64,000 nucleotides of DNA. Origin: Progne subis subis. Lineage: Eukaryota > Chordata > Aves > Passeriformes > Hirundinidae. Both the position numbers and the translations under genes were made by a program. Where the stretch lies: positions 372,001 through 436,000 of the forward strand of contig JAKJHU010000168.1 of NCBI GenBank assembly GCA_022316685.1, in the 5' to 3' direction. Shown in pieces: positions 34,981-46,323 of the stretch. The notes under the pieces were generated by a model. It did not search any database, was not told where the DNA came from, and saw nothing but the letters and a program-made list of their open reading frames with translations. The number at the start of each line of letters is the position of its first letter. Positions within the stretch are counted from its first letter, which is position 1.

Positions 34981-35430
34981 GACCACAAAGATGCTCTGAG
35001 AGCTGTACGTTCTCTGCTCTGGAGCCAGGCTGGGACATCTGAGAGTGTTCACCTGGAGAAGACAAGGCTCTGGAGACACCTTAGAGCCCCTGCCAGGGCC
35101 TAAAGGGGCTCCAGTAGAGCTGGAGAGGGACTGGGGACAAGGGATGGAGGGATGGAGGGGCAGGACACAGGGAATGGCTTCCACTGCCAGAGGACAGGGT
35201 TGGATGGGATATTGGGCAGGAATTGTTCCCTGGGAGGGTGGGCAGGCCCTGGCACAGGGTGCCCAGAGCAGCTATGGCTGCCTCTGGATCCCTGGAAGTT
35301 CTCCAGAATGGGTTGGATGGGTCTTGGAACACCCTGGGCTAGTGGGAGGTGTCCCTGCCCATGGCAGGGGCTGGAATGAGATGGGCTTTAAGGTCCCTTC
35401 AAACTCCAGCCATCCTGGGATTCTGTGAAA
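34981..35430 (+). mobile_element. CR1 LINE fragment, long 5'-truncated copy
   Basis: Sense CR1 runs from near GATGCTCTGAGAGC through TCTGCTCTGGAGCCAGGCTG, GGCCTAAAGGGGCTCCAG, GGAATTGTTCCCTGGGAGG and GGTGTCCCTGCCCATGGC to the terminus CCTGGGATTCTGTGA. At about 450 bp it is the plus-strand counterpart of the minus-strand copies at 1301, 7371 and 11410. Confidence 0.93.
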
Positions 35431-35754
35431 TTGGCACAGACAGCTGCTAGCCCCGGCCCCGTGGGAACCTCGGCACTCAGGCTGGCAGGGCTGTGCTGGG
35501 CAGCAGGGCTGGGATGTGCTGGGCAGGGCACGTGGGCTCTGCTGGGAGAAGCCCTGCAGCCAGCACACCTGGGGAGGTCTGTCCAGGCTGGGGACACGGG
35601 TCTGGCCAAGCAGCCGTGAAGGGACTCCAGTCCTCTGCACCGCTGTCCCGCTCCTCGTTTCTCCCACAGAGCGTCAGAACTGCTGAAGCCTGAGAAAAAA
35701 ACCCCAGTGCAGCCATCCCTTCCCCCCTCAGTAATCCATTCCCTGAGCTGGATT
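35431..35754. other. GC-rich single-copy DNA
   Basis: No exon, repeat or regulatory cluster is recognised. Confidence 0.5.
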
Positions 35755-36020
35755 TAGGGATTCACTGTGGCATTAAATGCAAATAACAGACGAGTCGGTT
35801 TCGCCCCAAAGGGGGGAGGAAAACGAGTCTGGGAAAGGAGTTTGTGTGCGGTAACGTAACCGTAGCTCAGAGGGGCCCACAGCTCCACGCTCTGTGTGTC
35901 TCTGTGTGCCTCTATTTTACCCCTAATACTCGTGGACTGCTGGCTTGTAACGTGACGACTTTTCAACGTCAATAATGTATTGAATAACACTGTCAGGAAC
36001 GGGGGAAGCGTTAACTCTTT
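35755..36020. promoter_or_regulatory. Candidate regulatory element with octamer and CRE half-sites
   Basis: A perfect POU octamer ATGCAAAT lies at 35777-35784 in TAAATGCAAATAACAG. Further on, TGACG (35953-35957) and CGTCA (35967-35971) form inverted CRE half-sites spaced by nine bases. GTAACGTAACCG and GCGTTAACTC add CpG-containing AT-rich words. Retained CpGs in AT-rich single-copy DNA suggest selection, but this is an inference. Confidence 0.38.
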
Positions 36021-36593
36021 CCCTAGGCTGCTGCTCACTGTGGGAGCCTCTGCAGAGGAGCTGCTGTCCCATGGGCAGGGCTGGGGATATTCACACCAAG
36101 CCCTGGGGGATCTCTTGTCCCAAGAGATCCTGTGCTCTGGGGCACAGGGACAAGAACGATGGGAACCTGGTCCCTCCCCATTTGATGGTAGCCTGGCTGA
36201 GGGGTGTAGAGTGTGGCACAGTTTACCACAGAACTTTTGAATTAGTTAGGAATTTACCAATTAAGTCAGATTAACTGACAAGGCATTGCTTGCTGTTAAA
36301 TTTGGCGCATCTCTGATTTTTTCCCTGTCCTGGTGACTGAGGAGCAGCTTTTAGCATTTCCATAGTGGATGTTCACCACATGGGAAGTGCCTCTGCCTCT
36401 CAGCTGTACCAGCCCAGCTGGGACCACTTCCCACCTCACACTGGTACAGACTCCTGCCCTGTCCTTGGTGACATTTCCTGCTCGCCAGGTCGGCATTTCC
36501 TTTTTCCCATTCCTTGGTGGATGTAATTTTTTCCCATCATGGAGACTTCCCTGCTGTGGCCAGCAGGCTGTAGTTGCTTTGTAAGCCATTAAG
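36021..36593. other. Single-copy DNA, no gene recognised
   Basis: Nothing beyond background is visible. The short open frames overlap on both strands. Confidence 0.5.
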
Positions 36594-37356
36594 CACAGAA
36601 TCATAGAGTCATGGAATCAGTAAGTTCAGAAAAGACCTTTAAGATAATCAAGTCCAACCATTAACCCAGCACTGCCAAGCCACATGTGGCACATCCACAC
36701 AGCCTTTAAATCCCTCAAGGGATGGGAACTCCACCACTGCCCTGGGCAGCCTGTGTCAGTGCCTGACCACCCTCACTATTAAGAAATTTTCCCAGTATCC
36801 AATCTAAACGTCTCATGGTGTGAGTTCCCCTTGTCCTGTCCCTGTTCCCTGGGAGCAGAGCCCGACCCCCCCGGCTGTCCCCTCCTGTCAGGAGTTGTGC
36901 AGAGCCACAAGGTTCCCCCTGAGCCTCCTTTTCTCCAGGCTGAGCCCCTTTCCCAGCTCCCTCAGCCTCTCCTGGTGCTCCAGCCCCTTCCCAGCTCTGT
37001 TTCCTTCTCTGACCCTGCTCCAGCCCATCAATGTCTTTTCTGTCATGAGGAGCCAGAACTGACCCCAGGACTGGAGGTGCCCCAGCAGTGCCCAGCACAC
37101 ATCACTGCCCTGGGTCTGTGGCACACCGTGGCTGATCCAGGCCAGGGGCCATTGATCTTCTTGCCCACCTGGGCAAACCTGGGCTCAGATTCAGCTGCTG
37201 TCATCAGTACCCCCAGGGCCTTTTCAGCTGGGCACTTCCCAGCCACCCTGCCCCAAGCCTGGAGCTGCAGGGGGTTGTGGTGACCCAAGTGCAGGACCTG
37301 GCACTGAGCCTTGTTAAATCTCATACGATGGGGCTTGGCCCACTGCTCCAACTGTA
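36594..37356 (-). mobile_element. CR1 LINE fragment, longest copy in the window
   Basis: Antisense CR1 begins at CACAGAATCATAGAGTCATG, with AAGACCTTTAAGATAATC and CCAACCATTAACCCAGCAC, the older CR1 3' type. It extends about 760 bp to CATACGATGGGGCTTGGCC. Read on the minus strand it includes the decayed C-terminal part of the reverse-transcriptase open frame, listed separately. Confidence 0.92.
36720..37350 (-). pseudogene. CR1 reverse-transcriptase C-terminal remnant
   Basis: On the minus strand, 37283-37330 encodes RFNKAQCQVLHLGHHNP, a close match to the conserved stretch that follows the reverse-transcriptase core in CR1 ORF2. Farther along, about 36921-36944, the strand reads SLEKRRLRGN, another CR1 hallmark, in a different frame. 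The intervening AEKALGVL and QVGKKINGPWP also fit the family. Frame changes between these motifs and the loss of everything upstream show a dead, 5'-truncated copy. The original protein reverse-transcribed CR1 RNA at its genomic target. Confidence 0.85.
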
Positions 37357-38249
37357 ATAATTGTTGAATCTGTGCTCCTGTAGTGCAAACAGAGATTTTC
37401 AGCTTTGGTGCTTGCAGCAGACACCGAGGCAGGAGGATGCCCAGGCTGGCAGCCCCTCTGCTGCTCATCCCGCTCTCACCCCATTCTCACTCTGCTCACA
37501 CTCAGCTGCAGAGCAGCAGTGCCAGGGTTTCCCCTGGCATGATCAAAGTTAAATTTCACAGCTCTGCTCACTGTGTGTAGCTCTGAAGAGTGTTATGGTG
37601 AGGGCACTGTGCTCACACTGCTCTCCTGCCGCCCCCAGAGTCCCTTGGCACAACGGACTGATGTTCCCACATTGCTCAGCACTTGCTCCACGTGGGGCAG
37701 CTCAGCACTGTCCCCTTGACCCTGTCCAGGCTGGCAGCTTTGCATGGTGCCTTAACACCACGGCCTTGTGGGCTTTGAGCTTTGCTTTAATAAACCATGC
37801 AGCTTCCCAAGCCAGCTCGGAGCCGTTTGGGATTTGCAGCTCTGGAGCTGCTGTTGAAGAGATGGAGCAAGAGACCAGTTTGGGGGTGTTGGTCAGCCAA
37901 GGTAGACTCCAGCCATCCCTGGCAGCTGGGGGTCCTCCCTGCTCCCTGCTACCTTTTCTGCTTAGGGACAGGGCTCAGCCTGTCCCTGTGTCCCAGTGTT
38001 TTGGAGAGTGAGCCTGCCTTTCACGGTGCTCTGTAGCAGAGTGGGATGGCACGGGATGGAGGATTTGGATGCTTGGTGACAGCAGAGAAGTTGTGCCCTC
38101 CTCCTGACACCATCCCATGGCTACCAGTCCTGCTGTGGGGTGGTGTGCATAGCAGGAGCCTCTGTGAAGGTGACAGACAGGGATGCCACCGGCTCATTTG
38201 AGTGGCACAAATAGGGCTCACTTCAATCCCCATGTGGGCCATTTACTTA
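37357..38249. other. Single-copy DNA, no gene recognised
   Basis: GC-rich DNA. A 138-codon open frame at 37595-38011 has no recognisable domain. Confidence 0.5.
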
Positions 38250-38297
38250 AGAGCTGGACTCAATAATCCCTGTGGGTCCCTTCCAACTCAGAATATT
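38250..38297 (+). mobile_element. CR1 LINE 3' terminal scrap
   Basis: Only the last 50 bp or so remain: GAGCTGGACTCAATAATCCC, TGTGGGTCCCTTCCAACTC and AGAATATT. This corresponds to the 3' end of the CR1 subtype seen in full at 39541. Confidence 0.75.
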
Positions 38298-39540
38298 GGG
38301 TGAATCTGCATCCATTTTGCAGCCTGGAGGTGCGATTCCCTCCTTTCTACCTGAGTCACACTTGCTGTGCTCACACCATGTAAGGGACAGCCTCCAGATC
38401 ATTTTTTCATGTTCCTTGGAAGGCCCCGCAGCTCCTGATGTGGCCATGGGGTCACACAGACATGACTGGCGTTATCCCTGGAGCTGCATTGTTCTTCCTT
38501 TCGCTTGCTGTTCCCAGGGAAGTTTCTAAAGAGGGACACCCTGTCTCCATGTCGATGGAAGCTGGTGGTGCTTCCCCAGCTCCTCCAGGAGCAGTAGTGG
38601 TTTCCTGAGCCAGGAGCAGACAGTGTCCTTGTGTGATCGCTGCATTGCTCCATGGTGTCATCCCACAGTGTCACCCCGCATGCCCTGCTCGCCCAAGGGC
38701 TGCCGTGGGGACAGAGCTGCAGGAACACGGCTGGAAATAGGGAACCGGCTGGGAATAGCTGCTTTCCAGCCAATGCAACTTTGGCTAAGTGCTCTGGGGG
38801 ACCCCCTCCTTCTGTTTGGCCTCAAGGAGAAGAGGGAATTGAAAAAAAAAAAAAAAAAAAGGGAAAATGTTGGTTTTGTTTTGGCTGGGGAGCTGGAGCC
38901 ACAAGGAATGTTGGGAAGCCACAGCTCGGGTTACCCCGTTCCAGCGCACGACGTGGTGCTCTGGCAAGGCGGCACAAGGGGCTTCTCCCGCCCTGCCTGC
39001 CTCAGACAGAGCACAAAGCCCAGTCCTGGCCTGCAGCAGCTCTGTGGGAAGAGGGATCGCTGCTGGGAAGTGGCAGCGTACAGGCAGGGTGGGAGCTGCT
39101 CACTGCAGGAGGCAAACAGGGAGAAACCAGTGCAGGTGGCACTGGGAGAGCAGAGAGAGCCCCACTGTCTGATGCGGTACGCACCCCGAAGTAGCCAGGG
39201 CTCTCTTTTGACTCGTAGTTTTGAGGGATTTGGTCATGGGTCAAGCCTCTCAAGGAAAACAGAGTTACATGGAGGAGCACTCAGGCAGGAGATGTTCTCC
39301 AATGGATGTGTATGGGATCTGAGCCTCCCAAAGAACCACCCTGGAGTCAGTGGTTCCTGGAGTGATGGTTGTGCTTCTGTGCTGGGCTCCCTGACCAGAG
39401 CCAGAGCCAGAGCTCGTACCCTTGGAGATGGTATAGGTGGACACTGGTATCACAGGACATGGGAACCTTCACCTCTGGGTGTTGTCCCCCATGGTGCAGG
39501 GACCTCACCTGGCCAAACGAAGGGTTGAAGGCACTTGGTC
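38298..39540. other. Single-copy DNA with an A tract
   Basis: A 19-base A run lies at 38842-38860. The 301-codon plus-strand open frame (38623-39528) crosses the A run as polylysine and has no recognisable domain. I regard it as chance. Confidence 0.5.
38842..38860. repeat. Poly-A homopolymer, 19 bp
   Basis: Nineteen consecutive A, with no retrotransposon body or target-site duplication recognised. Confidence 0.9.
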
Positions 39541-39897
39541 TGTTCAGCTGGAGGGGAGTGAGGTCTGATCTCATTAGTGGCTACAGCTTCATCCTGATGT
39601 GTGGCTCCAATCTCTGCTCTGTGACCAGGGACAGGAGCCAGGGAACAGCTGGAGCTGTGGCAGGGAAAGTTGAGGTTGGATATCAAGAGAAGGTTCTTCC
39701 CCCAGAGGGTGCTGGGCACTGCCCAGGCTCCCCAGGGAATAGGCACGGTCTCACGGCTGCCAGAGCTCCAGGAGTGTTTGGACAGCGCTGCCAGGGATGC
39801 CCAGGGTGGGATTGTTGGGTGTCTGTGCAAGGCTAGGAGTTGGACTGGATGGTCCCTGTGGGTCCCTTCCCACTCAAGACATTCTGTGATTTTATGG
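39541..39897 (+). mobile_element. CR1 LINE fragment, distinct subfamily
   Basis: Sense CR1 of a different 3' type: TTCAGCTGGAGGGGAGTGAG, GGACAGGAGCCAGGGAAC, AGAAGGTTCTTCCCCCAGAG, GTTGGACTGGATGGTCCC and the terminus ACATTCTGTGATTTTATGG. About 357 bp. The copies at 38250 and 61814 belong to the same type. Confidence 0.9.
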
Positions 39898-42351
39898 AAA
39901 GTTCAGAGACCTACTACGTGCAGGATCAATGAGAAATCATGCAGAGCCTTAGATGTCCCACTGAGTCTTTTCTGTTGAAGAACCAGAATTTGACACAGGA
40001 CATAACAAGAAACCTGTTTTTCTGGAGTGTGTCTGAACACAGAAAACACAAGGAAACAGGGCACGGGGAGCAGTAGTTGTCCCTGCTCCAGAGCCCTGTG
40101 TGTTCACCATGCAGAGGGGGGCTGGTTCAGTGCCAGAGGTTAGAGGAGGGTTTTACACTAAATACTGGAGGTTTTTTCTACCATGATAACCTTAATCCAG
40201 TGCAGGTCACCTATGGCACACCTCTGGGACAGGTGAGGTTTTTAGGTCACAGTAGCTATGTGACCCAGGGCAGGAGGAGCACTGAATTCTTGTGCTGACA
40301 TGCAGGCACGGTGTGTCTCCATCCAGGTGGGCTGTGATGTGGAGAGGGACTTTGTGTTGCAGCTCTGGGCTGTGTCACACACAGTACATGGAGTGTCACC
40401 GCCACCTGCACTCCATGACACTACAGCAACAGCTCCCGCTCCGCCGGCCCCAGTGCCACCTGCCACATGTCAGGTGACAGCAGGAACCTGTGGGACAGCT
40501 CTCAGTGTGCATTGCTGCAGGGCAAGAGGAGTTTGCAGACAGGAACAGGATCCCATCTGCTGCTGCCCATGGTGGGTGAGCAGGAGAGGGGGAGGTTGAA
40601 ACACTGGCAGGGGCCCAGGAAAGTCTCCTGAGCTGTGGGATGTGACACTTGCTCTGAGAATGCCCAGCCTCGCCCCTTGTGCCACTGAGAGCTTTTGGAG
40701 TATGACAGCAGGGACCTGAAAGCCCCTTTTCAGGAACAGAGAAGCAAATTGTTTGATCCTTTGGTCTCCAAAACCATCCACTTAGGAGGGGACAGCTTAA
40801 GAGGAAGGAAGGAAGAAAGAGCTGAAACCAGAGCAGGAAGTTCCTGAAAGGCGAGAGCGGCCTTCACCCCGATGTGCTGAGCTCTCCTCTCCAGCGTCAT
40901 CGCCTGAGCACGGAGAGGTGCTAAATCTTAACTGCAAACTCTCCTCAAGTTCATATCCTCCCTCCTGCTAATAAATCCAGCCGTGGCCGTTGCTGAGTTC
41001 CTCCTGTGACTCTTCTGAGTTTACCATATCCTCTGACCTTTGTTTCTGTGGGTCTGTCCTGACTCTCCACCACTGTGTGGTCCCCACGGATCTTCTGGTG
41101 ATGTCAGGCCCCCCTGCAGGAGAGGCTGAAGGTGCAGAGCAGGTGAAAGCACAGGAGCTGTGAGCTCCTGGGGGGGAGCAGAGCACTTTGGGCCAGTTCC
41201 TGCAGGTTCTCTTGGCTCCTCAGGTGCTGTGTCTGAGCACGTCCCCACCGTGGGGCAGGGGACACGGGGGACACAGCCTCCTGCAGCGCCAGCCCGTCAG
41301 CACCAGGCACGGGGTGGGAGCCAGCGAGGCAGCAGGACTGAGTGCAGGGCCCCTGTGCCTGGGGCTTGGGCTGTGCTCTGGGAAGTTCCCTGTGGGGAGA
41401 GGGGGCACCTGGGCATCAGTTCAGCACACGAGTGTCCTGTGTGGGGAGGACAGCGGTGACATTCGCAGTGCCCAGGCAGGAGGAGAAGGACTTTTGGCCA
41501 TCGAGGTGCCATGTGGCAGGACAGCTCTGTGGCCGTCGAGGTGTGGGTGGCAGGATGACACTGCAGGTGGTGTCCCCGCTGCCAGTGTCCCTTCCCATGG
41601 CACCGGCAGGGAGCTGAGCTGAGCTGAGCTGAGCTGGGCTGAGCTGAGCCGTGGCTCGGGGCCTGGCTAACACCTCACAGCGCTTCTTGCTGATCCAAGG
41701 GCAGGCAGGTGGGCAGACTGGCCAGGGTGGGAAGTTTTGATAAAGATAGCATGGTTTCCAGCCCATGGATTAGGCAGGGGCTGGATGTGCTCTGTGTAAG
41801 TGCTCCCGAGCATGTGCCTTTCCCAGTATTTCCCAAGGCCGGAGCTACTGTTGAGTGACTGTGGAATTAAAGTATCGTTTGCAGTTTGTACATTCCAGAG
41901 CAGTGTCGGGTTTTGGCAGAGGGCAGGCTGCGTGTGTGCCTGTGCTTCCCTGGCCTGCAAGCCCCCAAATGTCCCGGAGGCGATGCACATCACTTCAGTC
42001 CTTGCAAACTCCTGCTCAGAGGAGCGTGCGAGAGCCAAAGAAGGGAGCCCAAACTCCCAGCAGCTTGGCTGGACAGCCAGTTACTTCTAGTCTAAGAAAA
42101 CCAAACCAAAAACTTCACCTCAGCAACATCGATTCCTTTTCCCAGGATTTTGAACCACGGGAAGATTGGAATCCAAACACACACAAAGTGCCCGTGGCTT
42201 CAGACAGCTCTCCCCAGCATCAGGCGGGTGCATGTCTCCAGAAAGGCTGCCCACAAACGTAACTGAAATCCCAGTCTAAAGCCAGTTAACTCCAGCAAAA
42301 AGAAAGAAGGAAGCTGTTGTTCCACAGCAACCGATCCATGTACTGCCCCTT
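39898..42351. other. Single-copy DNA with a short microsatellite
   Basis: It contains a pentanucleotide GAGCT run (41611-41650). No gene is recognised. CpG density is modestly raised around 41100-41640. Confidence 0.5.
41611..41650. repeat. (GAGCT)n microsatellite
   Basis: About eight tandem GAGCT units, one carrying a GGGCT variant. Confidence 0.9.
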
Positions 42352-43312
42352 GAGGGGCCGTGGGGCTGTAGGAGGGCAGTGGGGCAGTGTGAGATGGCAG
42401 TGGGGCTGTGTGAGAGCAGTGGGGCAGTGTGAGAGCAGTGGGGCAGTGTGAGATGGCAGTGGGGCTGTGTGAGATGGCAGTGGGGCAGTGTGAGATGGCA
42501 GTGGGGGCTGTGTGAGAGCAGTGGGGCTGTGTGAGATGGCAGTGGGGCAGTGTGAGATGGCAGTGGGGCTGTGAGAGATGGCAGTGGGGCAGTGTGAGAT
42601 GGCAGTGGGGCTGTGTGAGATGGCAGTGGGGCTGTGTGAGATGGCAGTGGGGGCTGTGTGAGAGCAGTGGGGCTGTGAGAGATGGCAGTGGGGCTGTGAG
42701 ATGGCAGTGGAGCTGTGAGAGGGCAGTGAGGCTGTGGGATTGCAGTGGGGCTGTGTGAGATGGCAGTGGGGCTGTGGAATTGCAGTGGGGCTGTGAGAGA
42801 TGGCAGTGGGTCTGTGGAATTGCAGTGGGGCTGTGTGAGAGCAGTGGGGCTGTGGGATTGCAGTGGGGCTGTGTGAGAGCAGTGGGGCTGTGGGATTGCA
42901 GTGGGGCTGTGAGAGATGGCAGTGGGGCAGTGTGAGATGGCAGTGGGGCAGTGTGAGATGGCAGTGGGGCTGTGTGAGAGCAGTGGGGCTGTGAGAGATG
43001 GCAGTGGGGCTGTGGAATTGCAGTGGGGCTGTGAGAGATGGCAGTGGGGCTGTGTGAGAGCAGTGGGGCTGTGTGAGAGCAGTGGGGCTATGGGATTGCA
43101 GTGGGACTGTGTGAGAGCAGTGGGGCTATGGGATTGCAGTGGGGCTGTGGGATTGCAGTGGAGCTGTGTGAGATGGCACTGGGGCTGTGGGATTGCAGTG
43201 GGGTTGTGTGAGAGCAGTGGGGCTGTGTGAGATGGCACTGGGGCTGTGAGAGAGTAGCAGTGGGGCTGTGGGGCTGCAGTGGGGCTGTGGAATTGCAGTG
43301 GGGCTGTGTGGG
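42352..43312. repeat. Minisatellite, 19-21 bp G-rich unit, about 48 copies
   Basis: The plus strand repeats GTGGGGCTGTGTGAGAGCA (19 bp), with variants ending GAGATGGCA (21 bp), GGGATTGCA and GGAATTGCA. The variants are clustered. The 5' half is rich in the GATGGCA and GGGGCAGTG types, while the 3' half alternates GGGATTGCA with GTGAGAGCA as a dimer of about 38 bp. The minus strand of the unit lacks stop codons and so yields a 358-codon open frame rich in SHTAPLPS-like repeats (42276-43352). It is not a gene. The strong G/C strand asymmetry suggests G-rich single-strand structure. Confidence 0.95.
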
Positions 43313-45003
43313 TTTGGGAACCTGTCTCCATCTGCACACCGGGGTTAAACAAACACCAGCTCGGGGTTTACGTGCTGGTGGCTGGTGAGGGGGCATCTCA
43401 GGGAGTTTGCAGGCTGGGATGAATTAAGCCTTGCTGTGTTGCTGGGACTGGGGCGGGATGGCACCCACAGGCTGATTCGCTTCTGCCCCGGGGGAAACTG
43501 AAGCATGGGAAGAGGAGGGATGGGATTTGCCTGTCCAAAGAGGGAGGTGGTGGTGTCTGGGCTGGGTGTCTGGAGTGCCACTGTAGGTGGTGGAGGACAA
43601 TGGGTGTCACCAGAGTGCTGTTGGCTGGTTTGGGTGGGTGTGGAGCAGGAGAGGAACATGTTTGGATACTCTCGTGTTGCCATGGACTGGAGAAGATGCC
43701 TCTGCTGCAGGCAGGGAAAGGAAAATGGGCCTGGTGATGCTTCCCAAGAGAAACATCCAGCAGAAGCAGAAGTGGGGTTTGGCTCTGTGGTGGGCCCTGG
43801 GTACGTTCAGTTGTCTGACTCCATGAAGGGCTTGGCCAGCCCCACCTCAGCTTTGAGCAAGGAGTGTCCTGGTTGTAATGGAAGGAAACTTGCAACGGGA
43901 CCTCTGTGGAGGCTCTTACAGCCCATCTCTGTTATCCCTTATCCTACACATCCATGATGCCCACCTGGGCCCTCCTCTGTTCAGCTCGGAAGTGTTTCCT
44001 GGAAACATTGAAACTCAACAGGATGTGGCCTGGAGCCTCAGCTGGAGGACTGGATTGGTGGAAAAGGTGTTCCTTTCCTTTTTGGGAACCTTGGGGTTGC
44101 AAGGATACAAAGAGAAAATTTGAAGCAGGCAAACCCTTGTGTTTGTGCTGGAGCAGCTCCCGACGCATCCCCTACCCTGTGGGAGTAATTTGTAGATACC
44201 AAAATGCAATTGTATGTTGTGAGGCTCTTGTGAAGAGTTGATCGAAAGTGAGATTAACTCACTCTAAATGAGCAGCAGTTTCTGTCTGAATGAGAGGAAA
44301 GAGAAAAGTCCAGCCCTGTCCAATGGAGATGGATGTGTTTGGAGCAGATGCCTTCCTCTCCTCTGCTGGATGAGGGAGCCATCTCCAGAGGCTTCCTCCT
44401 CACTCTTCACATCCTCTGGCTTCTCCAGAATGAGACAGAACACATCAGGTGTGGAGCCGCTCCCGTGACATTGTGGGGCACTAGTCAATATTCCAGCAAA
44501 GTCTCCAAGGCCGATGGAAGATGGAGACATCCTTAATCACCATATCCCCCAGACAGGCACCTCTGGTATTTCCTTAATCAGCTGCGTGGCTTTGAAGCAG
44601 CCCAGATGGTATCTCCTGGGCCTGCCTGCCCTGCTGCTGGGGCTCCTGCATGGGAGGGAGGTGGTGAGGGTGAGGAGGTAGTTTGTGTATTTTTATATAT
44701 ACAAATACAGACACAGCAGTGCTTAGGGAAGGAAATGAAATCCAGCTGGACTTCCTTCTGGTCCTCAAATTGGGGGGGGGGGTGATAGAGTATTTTTGAT
44801 GACAAGGTTACTCCACGAGCGTCTTCCTTTTTGTCCTCTCCATGGAGCCTCTGTGGAGGCAGCCTCTACCTGGCCTGCAGAGCCAACTGCCCAGGTCTGC
44901 TCTCAACTGCTCCCCTCTGGTTGAGGTTCTTGGATCTCTGGTGCTTGGACTCTCTTGGACTTCTCTGGTGAAGAAAAAGAAAACAAAGGCTTGTTCTTCT
45001 TCC
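43313..45003. other. Single-copy DNA, no gene recognised
   Basis: It includes an 11-base G run at 44772-44782 and a TATATATA-containing patch near 44690. Open frames up to 165 codons have no recognisable domain. Confidence 0.5.
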
Positions 45004-45171
45004 CCAGAGCAGCTGTGGCTGCCCCATCCCTGGCAGTGCCCAAGGCCAGGTTGGACTTTGGGGCTTGGAGCAGCCTGGGACAGTGGAAGGTGTCCCTGCC
45101 CGTGGCAGGGGGTGACACCGGACTGGCTTTAAGGTCCCTTGCAACACAAACCATCCTGGGATTTTGTGACT
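45004..45171 (+). mobile_element. CR1 LINE 3' fragment
   Basis: Sense CR1 tail: AGAGCAGCTGTGGCTGCCC, CAAGGCCAGGTTGGACTTTG, GAAGGTGTCCCTGCCCGTGG and the terminus CCTGGGATTTTGTGAC. About 168 bp. Confidence 0.92.
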
Positions 45172-46156
45172 CCCAGAGACTCTTGTTTTTAGAAACACTG
45201 AATAGCAGTGAGGTTTTGCTCCAAAAACATCTTTTCCATATGGATATTTAGAACCTCCCTCATGCATAACCCAGTGTCTTGTCAGACACTGGGAATGTTT
45301 TCTTATCCCTTTGGTATGTCATTCATGGCAGGATGATGATTCACTCTTGGGACACAACTTTGGGGAAGAGCTTTGGCTATCTCCAAGCCCATCTAGCAAT
45401 TCCCTTGGGATGCTCCCTCTGTTCCTCTCCCTAGAGCACCACACGCCCAGGTCTGACCCACTAGGGTCCCTCTAAGGAAGCCCATGAGCTCCTAGGCCAG
45501 GGAGTGCACACGTTCCAGGCTCTTGACTCATCTCCCAGGACTGAAGCACTGCAGCCCGCTGTCTAACCCCAATTTCCCCTGCTGTGAGGCTGTGAGGGGA
45601 ACAACAGAAAGAAAGGACCCTCTTGGCTTCCCTCTCTTGGTATTTTTCTCAGTGTTTGTAGACATTCTTGCTGTTTCTATTCTGAAATTGTTTTCTTGTG
45701 CAATCCATGTGGGTCTGTACTGCTATATATAATACTTCACTAGTATCAGATTTTGCTTTCAAGATCTTTTAAAACAAAACCAATAAAAATAAATCCTCTT
45801 GCAGGAGGTCACTGAGGTGGAATGGCTTTTTCCCAAGTGCTGACATGCTTTGGACTTTTCCCTGCTCCCTGTCCAAGCTTATTCCCCCTTGCCTAGAGGC
45901 TCTTTTCCCCCATAGCTGTCCCTGTGCCCAGAGGTGGAGGAAGCGTGTGATGTGTGGTGCTGTGTGTGTTCAGGGCTGCCTGTAGTGGAGGGCATGGAGA
46001 CCACTTGTGCAGGGCAGTGACAGAAATATCTGTCCTTAGTCTGCCGCTGCTGCGGGACTTGTGCTTCCAGGGCCCTCGGTCTTGGGAGCTCACTGCTCCC
46101 TTGCCCTGAAACATCTCTTTGTTTCTAACGAGGTTTTGGACCATGGTGGCAAACAG
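45172..46156. other. Single-copy DNA, no gene recognised
   Basis: Partly AT-rich near 45640-45800. No exon or repeat body is recognised. Confidence 0.5.
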
Positions 46157-46323
46157 GTTGCCCAGAGAAGCTGTGGCTACCCCATTCCTGGAAATGGCCT
46201 AGGTGAGGTTGGATGGGGCTTGGAGCAACCTGGTCTATGGAAGAGATCCTGGCCTGTGGGAGGGGGTCGGAATGGGATGAGTTTTAAGGTCCTTCCAAGA
46301 CAATTCATTACATGAATCTATGA
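46157..46323 (+). mobile_element. CR1 LINE 3' fragment
   Basis: Sense CR1 tail from GGTTGCCCAGAGAAGCTGTG through TGGGGCTTGGAGCAACCTGG and GGGATGAGTTTTAAGGTCC to a diverged end, ACATGAATCTATGA. About 167 bp. Confidence 0.9.

Noticed and set aside
38623..39528. 301-codon plus-strand open frame
   Set aside because: It passes through the poly-A run as polylysine, overlaps other frames of similar length, and has no recognisable domain, intron structure or conserved motif.
42276..43352. 358-codon minus-strand open frame
   Set aside because: It lies almost entirely within the 19-21 bp minisatellite, whose unit lacks stop codons on that strand. The peptide is a repeat of serine, proline, histidine and threonine words with no domain.
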